From positions 62,001 to 126,000 of the forward strand of contig NZ_JACJRJ010000013.1 of assembly GCF_014697195.1 (NCBI RefSeq): a stretch of DNA of 64,000 nucleotides, read 5' to 3'. Made by a program: the position numbers and the translations under genes. The notes beneath the pieces are model-generated. The model ran no database searches. It was not told the origin of the DNA and saw only the letters and a program-made list of their open reading frames with translations. Shown one piece after another: positions 19,162 to 27,500 of this stretch (position 1 is the first letter of the stretch; every line of letters begins with the position of its first letter). The DNA comes from Cylindrospermum sp. FACHB-282. GTDB taxonomy: Bacteria > Cyanobacteriota > Cyanobacteriia > Cyanobacteriales > Nostocaceae.

Positions 19162-20025
19162 ATGTTGGCTCAATTCCAGAGCTTGTATCCCAACGGCAGT
19201 CTTATCTCGGAATTATTGCAAATTTTTCAAGGAAAATATATCGTCCGGGCAAGCGTGCAAATTGAAGGCGTTACCCGCGCCACTGGTATAGCAGCAGCAG
19301 AAACAGTGGAAACAGCCGAAGACCAAGCCAGAAATAGGGCACTGATGGTTTTGGGAATCACGAATGCACCAGGGGACACAGGGGTATTTTCTCCAAAACC
19401 CATCTCCCACGTGCAGCTAAACCCCTCCTTGAATACCACAGGTGGATTACATGAGTCCGCCTATGCTTCTAAAAAAGACAGTGATTTTGTCAGTAGTCAA
19501 TGGTCACCAGTTAGTGGCAAAGAAACATCCACCCCACCCCCCAGTGCAGCGGAGATCAAACCAGATTTAGTCACCAATGACCCAGACAGCACAACTAAAA
19601 TTGATACCCATAAACAAGACTTAGGTCAACGCTTTCCTGTAACGAGCAACTGGGAAACCCAATTTGATACCCCTGTTAGCAAGGGGGGCATTGTCTCTGG
19701 TAACGAGGCTGACAATCAACCCTTACCAGGAATTGCTACTAGTAATGTCACATTATTTGCACCGCGCAATTATGGTCATCAAGAAGACTTGGGGAATCTA
19801 TCAGGGACAGGAAACAGAAAAAAGAAAAGTGAACCCGTGAATTTGTCTGATGTAATTGCCAAAACAGATGTCGAAATTGAGCGCTTAGGTTGGACAAAAG
19901 AGCAGGGAAAGGAACATCTCAAAAAAACCTACGGTAAGTTAGGACGCTCTTTACTCAGTGAAGAAGAATTACTAGATTTTCTCAGACACCTAGAATCTCA
20001 GCCAGACCCCATAGCAGGATTTTAA
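19162..20025 (+). CDS. Conserved hypothetical protein with two small domains and a disordered linker
   Basis: This 287-residue protein is not assigned to a family. The N-terminal domain (about 1-70) has a strand-rich pattern with GVTRATGIAAAETVETAEDQA and ARNRALMVLGI. That resembles the strand plus conserved-Ala helix found in Rad52-type annealing folds, but this is only suggestive. A polar, Ser/Thr/Pro-rich linker covers about 70-220. The C-terminus (about 228-287) is a compact helical module: VNLSDVIAKTDVEIERLGWT, then a KKTYGKLGRSLLSEEELLDFL helix pair. It is convergent with clpP. Confidence 0.6.
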   Translation: MLAQFQSLYPNGSLISELLQIFQGKYIVRASVQIEGVTRATGIAAAETVETAEDQARNRALMVLGITNAPGDTGVFSPKPISHVQLNPSLNTTGGLHESAYASKKDSDFVSSQWSPVSGKETSTPPPSAAEIKPDLVTNDPDSTTKIDTHKQDLGQRFPVTSNWETQFDTPVSKGGIVSGNEADNQPLPGIATSNVTLFAPRNYGHQEDLGNLSGTGNRKKKSEPVNLSDVIAKTDVEIERLGWTKEQGKEHLKKTYGKLGRSLLSEEELLDFLRHLESQPDPIAGF

Positions 20026-20029
20026 AGAA

Positions 20030-20083
20030 AGTCAGTGGTCAGTTATCAAAGAACTCGTTACCCATGACTAATGACCACTGACT
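20030..20083. terminator. Perfect 12-bp inverted repeat between convergent genes
   Basis: AGTCAGTGGTCA (20030-20041) pairs with TGACCACTGACT (20072-20083) around a 30-base loop. It lies between the stop of the hypothetical gene and the stop of clpP, a plausible shared terminator made from the dispersed AGTCAGTGG/TGACTAATGAC repeat type. Confidence 0.5.
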
Positions 20084-20088
20084 AATGA

Positions 20089-20694
20089 CTAGACTACAAC
20101 CATCGGTCGGCTACCTGCAGCGTGACGGTCAATTACTTGGTCAATCAAGCCATATTCCCTGGCTTCCTCTGGCGACATGAAGAAGTCACGTTCAGTATCT
20201 TCAGCAATGCGCTCAATTGGCTGACCAGTGTGTTCGGCTAGATAATCATTGAGCCGTCGCTTGTGGTATAAAATTTCCCGCGCCTGAATTTCAATATCAG
20301 TCGCTTGACCTTGAGCGCCACCTAAAGGTTGATGAATCATAATCCGCGAATGGGGTAGACTCATCCGCTTACCCTTAGCACCAGCGCTGAGGAGGAAAGC
20401 GCCCATACTCGCCGCCAGTCCGGTACAAATTGTACAGACATCGGGGCGGATGTGCTTCATTGTGTCAAAAATACCCATGCCAGCTGTCACCGAACCACCG
20501 GGAGAATTGATATATAGATAAATATCTTTCTCCGAGTCTTCAGCATCTAAAAACAGCAGTTGGGCAACAATCAAGTTAGCGATACTGTTATCAACCTGTT
20601 GTCCCAAAAAGATGATGCGCTCACGCAACAGCCGTGAGTAGATGTCAAAGGCGCGTTCGCCGCGACCCGATTGTTCAATAACGATGGGAATCAT
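20089..20694 (-). CDS. clpP: ATP-dependent Clp protease proteolytic subunit
   Basis: This 201-residue serine protease subunit forms the ClpP barrel that degrades substrates fed by Clp ATPases. The catalytic triad is visible: Ser96 in [10 protein letters not shown], His121 in [10 protein letters not shown] and Asp170 in DTERDFF. It carries the catalytic serine, so it is a true ClpP rather than the inactive ClpR paralogue. No second clp gene is adjacent, unlike the clpP-clpR pairs common in cyanobacteria. Confidence 0.95.
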   Translation of the reverse strand: MIPIVIEQSGRGERAFDIYSRLLRERIIFLGQQVDNSIANLIVAQLLFLDAEDSEKDIYLYINSPGGSVTAGMGIFDTMKHIRPDVCTICTGLAASMGAFLLSAGAKGKRMSLPHSRIMIHQPLGGAQGQATDIEIQAREILYHKRRLNDYLAEHTGQPIERIAEDTERDFFMSPEEAREYGLIDQVIDRHAAGSRPMVVV

Positions 20695-21427
20695 AAAGGC
20701 AAGGTGAAATGAACGGATTCAGCAATTACTCAGTTTTTGCGTACTAAAAAATGTACTGTGTTGGGGAATTAGCAATCAAGTTTTCAGTCGCCAATAAAAG
20801 TACCATTTTTGTACTCAGAAGGTTTCATCTTATTTTGGCATTTATTTCCCTGGCTGTGTTTGTAGCAAAGGCTGGCTGAAAATCAAAATCAACTAAATAC
20901 TGTTGCAATTATTAGTATTTAATTTTACTGAAATAAATAAGAGCCATGGAGCATACTATATGCTTGGCAGAAACAATTAATTCTGACGGGCACTTTTTGG
21001 CGATGGGTAAGGTCTAAGTAGGTATGCTCATCTGGACAGAGAAAAATTAAAAAATCTCCAACTGTCCCCAAGTCGCCCCCCAAGTCACCTTTGAGGGATT
21101 GAGACTAACGAGGGGATATGGGGAATGTCAGAAAAGTAATCACCTTGTCCCCTCGTCTCCCATTCTCTATATCAGTCATTTCTTGGTTGACAAACTCCTA
21201 GTCCAGGGTTTGGTGCACAACTTTAGTAGCGCAGTAACTAGACCGACAACTGAGATACCAATTTCTCAAGGGCTTTGTCAGCTATTGGTAACTTTTCCCA
21301 CATTTTTTAACTGTCGTTGTGAGCAATTATCCGGATATTCTCGCCAACTCCGGTAAATCAATAGTACGAAGTGTATTTAGAATGACTGGTTTTACTTGTA
21401 ATACTATCCATCCTCCAGAGAAATACT
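20695..21427. other. Gene-free region upstream of clpP
   Basis: This AT-rich divergent spacer must contain the clpP promoter. A plus-strand frame at 21099-21356 has no recognisable content or ribosome-binding site and is treated as chance. I see no RNA gene or repeat that I can support here. Confidence 0.5.
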
Positions 21428-21583
21428 ATGCTGGAAAAACTTATGCAAGCTGCTTTTATCACCTTTTTGCTCCACCTGATTGCAGGATTGAGCGTTAATC
21501 CTCAAATTCCTAGAGAGTCGGTATCACCTGTGTCTGAAAGGTCAGCGTCAGTCCTCAGCTCAGTGATTCACTCTTTTGAGTAA
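21428..21583 (+). CDS. Possible 51-residue small membrane protein
   Basis: The frame MLEKLMQAAFITFLLHLIAG starts at ATG 21428 and ends with TAA at 21583. One hydrophobic helix (about 7-22) is followed by a Ser/Pro-rich tail. There is only a weak GAG upstream of the ATG. Third-base choice looks like neighbouring genes, but the length is too short to be sure. It could be a real small protein or the leader of the downstream gene. Confidence 0.35.
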   Translation: MLEKLMQAAFITFLLHLIAGLSVNPQIPRESVSPVSERSASVLSSVIHSFE

Positions 21584-21709
21584 ACTACACACGCACCCAA
21601 AGGAATAAGTCGGTTGTCGGGTTTTTAACGTGTGTATGTTAGATCCCCAGGCTAACAATCTTGGGAAAAGGCTAGACTGGGCAAAGAAGGCAACTATCCA
21701 CGTTTGATC

Positions 21710-23800
21710 ATGACTAATCGCCTTGCTCTAGCCAAGAGTCTCTATCTTCGCAAACACGCAGAAAACCCCATTGATTGGTGGCCTTGGTGTGATGAAGCAC
21801 TGGCCACTGCTAGGGAGCAAAATAAACCCATTTTTGTCTCCATTGGCTACTCTAGCTGCCACTGGTGTACTGTCATGGAAGGGGAAGCTTTTTCTGATTC
21901 AGCTATTGCTGAGTACATGAATGCTAATTTCCTGCCTATCAAGGTAGATAGGGAAGAAAGACCTGACCTGGATAGCATCTATATGCAGGCTTTGCAGATG
22001 ATGAGTGGTCAAGGGGGTTGGCCTTTGAATGTTTTTCTTTCTCCAGAAGATTTGGTGCCGTTTTATGCTGGGACTTATTTCCCTGTAGAGCCTCGCTACG
22101 GTCGTCCTGGCTTTTTGCAAGTGTTGGAAGCCCTGCGCCGCTACTATGATACAGAAAAAGAAGATTTGCGCGATCGCAAAGCTTTGATTATTGAGTCCCT
22201 TCTCACCTCTGCGGTATTAAAAAATGGCCCAGCGGATGAGTTACAAGATCATGAATTACTCCGACAGGGCTGGGAAACTACCACGGGGATCATTACTCCT
22301 AAGTCATCCGGTAACAGTTTCCCGATGATCCCATACAGCGAATTAGCATTGCGCGGAACTCGATTTAATTTTCCATCTCAATATGATGGCAAGCAAATTT
22401 GTACCCAACGGGGACTAGAATTAGCACTGGGGGGAATTTATGATCATGTGGGTGGAGGCTTTCATCGCTACACTGTTGATCCCACCTGGACTGTACCCCA
22501 TTTTGAAAAGATGCTTTATGATAATGGTCAGATTTTAGAGTATCTGGCTTCTTTGTGGAGTACGGGAGTAAAAGAACCAGCTTTTGAGAGGGCTGTTGCT
22601 CTTACTGTTCAATGGCTACAACGGGAAATGACTGCACCAGAGGGTTACTTCTATGCGGCTCAAGATGCTGATAGCTTCTTCAACTCTACGGCTGTTGAAC
22701 CGGAGGAAGGGGCTTTTTACGTCTGGAGTTATAGCGAACTGGAGCAACTGCTTACCCTAGAGGAACTAACAGAATTACAACAAGAGTTTACTGTTACCCC
22801 TAACGGTAATTTTGAAGGTAAAAATGTTTTGCAAAGGCGTCAGTCAGGGGAATTGAGTCTAAGGCTGGAAGTCGCACTGGGTAAGCTGTTTACTGCTCGT
22901 TATGGTACTCCCCCTGATTCACTGGCAACTTTCCCCCCAGCTCGCGATAACCTGGAAGCAAAAACCACTAACTGGACTGGTCGGATTCCTTCGGTGACAG
23001 ATACTAAGATGATTGTCGCCTGGAATAGTTTGATGATTTCTGGTTTGGCTAGGGCTGCTGGGTTTTTCCAACAACCTTTGTATTTGGAGTTAGCAGCAAA
23101 AGCGGCAAATTTTATTCTGGATAATCAGTTTGTGAATGGGCGTTTCCACCGACTTAATTATGGTGGTGAAGCGACTGTGTTAGCTCAGTCGGAAGATTAC
23201 GCCTTTTTTATCAAAGCATTGCTAGATTTATCCCAAGTTTCGGTAGATAGCAATCAGCGCTCTTTTTGGTTAGAAAAAGCAGTAACACTTCAAGAAGAAT
23301 TCGATGAATTTCTCTGGAGTGTAGAATTAGGTTGTTACTTTAACACATCTAGCGATAATAGTCAAGATTTGATTGTGCGAGAGCGGAGTTATGTAGATAA
23401 TGCTACACCATCAGCCAATGGAATGGCGATCGCCAATCTTGTCCGTCTTGCCCTCCTCACAGATAATCTGCATTATCTAGATTTAGCAGAACAAGGTTTG
23501 AAAGCCTTTAGAAGCGTAATGAGTAGCACTCCCCAAGCTTGCCCCAGCTTGTTCACAGCCTTAGATTGGTATCGTAACTCAACCTTAATTCGCAGCACCA
23601 CCGACCACATTAACTCGCTGATTCCCAAATATCTACCTACATCTGCCTTTGCAGTAGCAGCACGGTTACCAGAGAATAGCATCGGCTTAGTTTGCCAAGG
23701 TTTGAAGTGTCTTGCACCAGCAGAAAGTGTAGAACAGATGTTGCAGCAAGTCCAGCAAAGCCAAGTAAGAGGTTGTTTGAAAAGTATTAGGCGAATATAA
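21710..23800 (+). CDS. DUF255 thioredoxin-fold protein (YyaL/SPATA20 family)
   Basis: A 696-residue protein of the usual family length. The N-terminal thioredoxin-like domain opens with AKSLYLRKHAENPIDWWPW and has a CxxC in YSSCHWC (Cys50 and Cys53). The remainder is an alpha/alpha-barrel like those of glycoside and epimerase folds (GGIYDHVGGGFHRYTVD, HFEKMLYDN). Relatives occur from bacteria to mammals; the reaction is not established. ATG 21710 is preferred to a TTG two codons earlier. Confidence 0.85.
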   Translation: MTNRLALAKSLYLRKHAENPIDWWPWCDEALATAREQNKPIFVSIGYSSCHWCTVMEGEAFSDSAIAEYMNANFLPIKVDREERPDLDSIYMQALQMMSGQGGWPLNVFLSPEDLVPFYAGTYFPVEPRYGRPGFLQVLEALRRYYDTEKEDLRDRKALIIESLLTSAVLKNGPADELQDHELLRQGWETTTGIITPKSSGNSFPMIPYSELALRGTRFNFPSQYDGKQICTQRGLELALGGIYDHVGGGFHRYTVDPTWTVPHFEKMLYDNGQILEYLASLWSTGVKEPAFERAVALTVQWLQREMTAPEGYFYAAQDADSFFNSTAVEPEEGAFYVWSYSELEQLLTLEELTELQQEFTVTPNGNFEGKNVLQRRQSGELSLRLEVALGKLFTARYGTPPDSLATFPPARDNLEAKTTNWTGRIPSVTDTKMIVAWNSLMISGLARAAGFFQQPLYLELAAKAANFILDNQFVNGRFHRLNYGGEATVLAQSEDYAFFIKALLDLSQVSVDSNQRSFWLEKAVTLQEEFDEFLWSVELGCYFNTSSDNSQDLIVRERSYVDNATPSANGMAIANLVRLALLTDNLHYLDLAEQGLKAFRSVMSSTPQACPSLFTALDWYRNSTLIRSTTDHINSLIPKYLPTSAFAVAARLPENSIGLVCQGLKCLAPAESVEQMLQQVQQSQVRGCLKSIRRI

Positions 23801-23885
23801 TTCGCTACTACACTAGCATTGTCCACCTCCGTGGACTAACGCAAAATCAAGGGTTTTCTAACCCACGGAGGTGGGTTTTGTCTGT
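23797..23885. repeat. Palindromic dispersed repeat, copy left of the NACHT gene
   Basis: The element contains CGAATATAATTCGCTAC, then GTCCACCTCCGTGGACT, an AATCAAGG core, ACCCACGGAGGTGGGTTTTG and CTGTGTAGC. The same order and spacing recurs at 29075-29207 in the same orientation. Inner stems CCACCTCCGTGG and CCACGGAGGTGG are self-complementary. This is a miniature palindromic element of a kind frequent in Nostoc genomes. Confidence 0.75.
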
Positions 23886-23893
23886 GTAGCCAA

Positions 23894-23934
23894 GCCACTG
23901 CGTTGGGCGGCTCCGCCGACTTGAAGCATGTGGC
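23894..23934. repeat. GCCACTGCGTTG hairpin repeat (copy 2)
   Basis: GCCACTGCGTTG and GCATGTGGC flank the inner hairpin GGCGG-CT-CCGCC. The outer arms match the hairpin at 18267-18308, showing a repeat family with conserved arms and a variable inner stem. Confidence 0.6.
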
Positions 23935-24049
23935 GCGCGACTTATAGTCGCCAGGGCTAGTAATAAATTAGACTTTTCAAACATCCTCTAAGAGCCTAAT
24001 CAGCTAAAACACATCTAACTTTGCACATCTAAATTTAATGAAAATCTTG

Positions 24050-24330
24050 TGGGGTGGGCATCTTGCCCGCCCTAATCATACAATTTAAATGTGAAACAGC
24101 TTACTAATATCTTGCACCAGTTCCAAACCGCCTCAGAATTCATTCTGAGGAACCAATAACAAAAGCCGTCTAAAGACGACTGAGAAAGGTTTTCAGTGCG
24201 TTTCAACATACTTGAGCTATTAGCCTGGGAATTCATTCCCATGTGGGTGAGGGGGCTAACCGAGAATGCTGTAATAAGCTGTTCGCTATTTAATATACAT
24301 TAATTGGGCGGGCAAGATGCCCAACGGCAG
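24050..24330. repeat. Cluster of small hairpins and repeat remnants upstream of the NACHT gene
   Basis: It contains two GGGCAAGATGCCC-type hairpins (about 24050-24080 and 24304-24325). Between them lie three tight palindromes: CCTCAGAATTCATTCTGAGG (24131-24150), CGTCTAAAGACG (24167-24178) and TGGGAATTCATTCCCA (24226-24241). The string of short hairpins sharing a GAATTCATTC core resembles the ends or guide-RNA regions of IS200/IS605-type elements, but no transposase or TnpB frame remains here. Confidence 0.45.
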
Positions 24331-24475
24331 TCGCTACAACGGAGGGAACCTCCGCAACGCGCTGCCTCCCCCACAAGAGTTTTAGTTAATTTGATTAGGC
24401 AAATTAGATGATTTTCGGCTTATTTCTGAAAATTCATTCCCAGGTGGACTGTTAGAAATGCCACAATAAAAAAGC

Positions 24476-24493
24476 ATCTTCCCGCAGGAAGAT
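24476..24493 (+). promoter_or_regulatory. Hairpin in the NACHT gene leader
   Basis: ATCTTCC (24476-24482) and GGAAGAT (24487-24493) form a perfect 7-bp stem with a CGCA tetraloop, 27 bases before the ATG of the NACHT gene. The position suggests an effect on mRNA stability or translation; unproven. Confidence 0.35.
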
Positions 24494-24520
24494 AAAACCC
24501 ATTAGCTCAACTCGCTGAAC

Positions 24521-27500
24521 ATGGTGAATTGGAGTGAATATCTAGAGTCAGTTCGCCTAACTTATGCCAAGTGGTGGAAAGTTTATACATTTACAGATGT
24601 AGTCGGACGCCGGCAGGTAGAACAGGAAGCATTAATTCCCCTGTGGAACTTTGACTTGCAGGTGCAGACAATTAAACCGCGAGATGAGCAACAGAAACAA
24701 CAAGAAAAAATTGAATACTACAGCGTCTTGGAAGGTTTGCGGAAATATAAATCTGACCATCTGCTGTTAGTAGGAAAACCAGGTTCAGGAAAATCAACAG
24801 CGCTGTTGAAGTTGTTGCTAGAAGAAGCAGAAAGACCTCTCCCCCAAACCCTCCCGGAAGCGGAGATAGAAGAATTAGCTCCCCATTCCCTAGCACTTAA
24901 GGGGGCTGGGGGGTTAGGTCAGATACCCGTGTTGGTAGAGTTGCGCTATTACGAAACTTCAATAATTGATTTGATACGAAATTTTTGCAAGCGCCATCGG
25001 TTGTGGTTAGAGAATGCCGAAATTGAAAAATTACTATTTCAAGGAAAATTCTTACTACTGGTAGATGGTTTAAACGAATTACCCTCAGAAGAAGCGCGGC
25101 AGAATTTACAAGCATTTCGCCAAGACCATCGCCAAACCCCGATGATTTTCACCACCAGAGATTTAGGGATAGGTGGCGATTTAGATATTGGCAAAAAGCT
25201 AGAAATGCAACCCCTGACAGAAACACAAATGCAAGATTTTGTTTGTGCTTATCTGCCAGAACAGGGTGAAGAAATGCTGAAGCAGTTGGGTACAAGGTTG
25301 CAGGAATTTGGACAAACGCCTTTGCTGTTGTCGATGTTGTGTTCTGTTTTTGTGCAAAATCAGAATAAAGTGCCCTCAAATTTGGGTTCTGTATTTCGGT
25401 TATTTACCAAAAATTTTAACGAAAAACCGATTTCGGAAGATTTTCCCCTTTGGAGTTCCCGACTTTTGCAACAATTAGCCTGGGTGATGACTCAGGGAAC
25501 AACAAGAACAGATTTAAAAGTTGCTATTCCCAGAAGCGAAGTTGAAGAAATTCTGACAGAATTTTTTCAGAAAGAAAAATTTGATAGACCTCGTGACCGT
25601 TCTTTAAAATGGCTACGAGATTTACTCAATCATCATCTAATTCAACTCGGTGCAAATGACCAAATTGAATTTCGCCACCAACTGATTCAGGAATATTACA
25701 CGGCAGAATATTTGCTGAAGCAGTTACCAAAACTCAGCGATGATTGTTTAAAACGAGATTATTTAAATTATTTGAAATGGACTGAACCCCTAGCGCTGAT
25801 GGCAGAGTTGATAGAGAATGAAGTGCAAGCCGTGCGAGTGGTGAAGTTAGCCTTAGAGGTAGATTGGCAATTAGGGGCAAGGTTAGCAGGTGAGGTAAAA
25901 TCAAAGTGGCATGAGCAAACAGTTAATTTAATTGCTGATTTAAAACTTCCTCAGCTATTGGAAATCAGACTTTTAGGTATTACCAAATCAGAACAGGCCG
26001 CGGCTGGTTTAATTAAACTTTTAGAACAGCCAGATTCTCATGTTCGTTCGAGAGCCGCAGATGCTCTTGGAAAAATAAAATCACAAAAGGCGATAACTGG
26101 CTTAATTCAACTTTTAGAAGACCCAGAATCTCATGTTTGTGAGAGTGCTGCATATGCTCTGGGAGAAATTAAATCAGAACAGGCAATTCCTGGGTTAATT
26201 AAACTTTCAGAAAATACAAAATATTATGTTCGTAGCGATGTCGTATATCTTCTGGAACAAATCAAATCAGAACAGGCAATTTCTGGGTTAATTAAATTTT
26301 TAGAAGACCAAGACTCTGTTGTGCGTAGGAGTGCTGCATCTGCTCTGGGAAGAATCAAATCAGAACAGGCAATTTCTGGGTTAATTAAATTTTTAGAAGA
26401 CCAAGACTCTGTTGTGCGTAGGAGTGCTGCATCTGCTCTGGGAAGAATCAAATCAGAACAGGCAATTTCTGGGTTAATTAAACTTTTAGAAGACCAAGAC
26501 TCTGTTGTGCGTAGAATTGCTGCATCTGCTCTAGGAGAAATCAAATCAGAACAGGCAATTCCTGGGTTAATTAAACTTTTAGAAGACCAAGACTCTGTTG
26601 TGCGTAGAATTGCTGCATCTGCTCTAGGAGAAATCAAATCAGAACAGGCAATTTCTGGGTTAATTAAACTTTTAGAAGACCAAGACTCTGTTGTGCGTAG
26701 AATTGCTGCATCTGCTCTAGGAGAAATCAAATCAGAACAGGCAATTCCTGGGTTAATTAAACTTTTAAAAGACCAAGACTTCTTTGTTCGTAGAAGTGCT
26801 ACATCTGCTCTAGGAAAAATCAAATCAGAACAGGCAATTCCTGGGTTAATTCAAATTTCAGAAGACCCAGGCTATTTTGCTATTAGGAGTTCCGCAGATG
26901 CTCTGGCAGAAACCCAACCAGAACAAGTTCCTGGGTTAATTGAACTTTTAAAAGACCCAGAATCTGACATTCGTTTGATAACTGCATCTATTCTCGAAAA
27001 AATCGAATCGGAGCAGGCAATTCCTAACTTAATTGAACTTTTAGAAGACCCAGAATTTGATATTCGTTTGATTGAATATGCTCTGGAACAAGTCAAGCCG
27101 GAGCAGGCAATTCCTGGGTTAATTAAACTTTTAGAAAATACAAAATCTGATATTCGTAGGAAAGCCGCATTTATTCTGGGAGAAATTGAATCAGAACAGG
27201 TAATCCCTGATTTAATTGAACTTTTAATTCTTGATAGATTTGTAATTGCTAATAATGGGGATACATTCGACATAGGTATAGAGGTAATTAAAACTATCCA
27301 AGAACATTTTAAATTCTACAATCCTTTGTTAAAAAATATGTCACTGAGATCGCAATTAATAGACTTCTTGTTAAATTCGTCAATTCTTAACACAGAGAGA
27401 GAACGCCAAACATTATTATTATACTTCGGCTACGATTCCCTAATGAAAAAAATAACTTTAGCAGGCACTCCGCTAGACTTCACTGTTAATTTAATTCAAG

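Noticed and set aside
21099-21356. 85-residue frame upstream of the DUF255 gene
   Set aside because: Composition and residue pattern look non-coding and there is no ribosome-binding site.
26224-26823. Long open frame on the minus strand across the HEAT repeats
   Set aside because: It exists only because the 93-bp repeat keeps the opposite frame open; the peptide is a monotonous repeat with no independent start signal.
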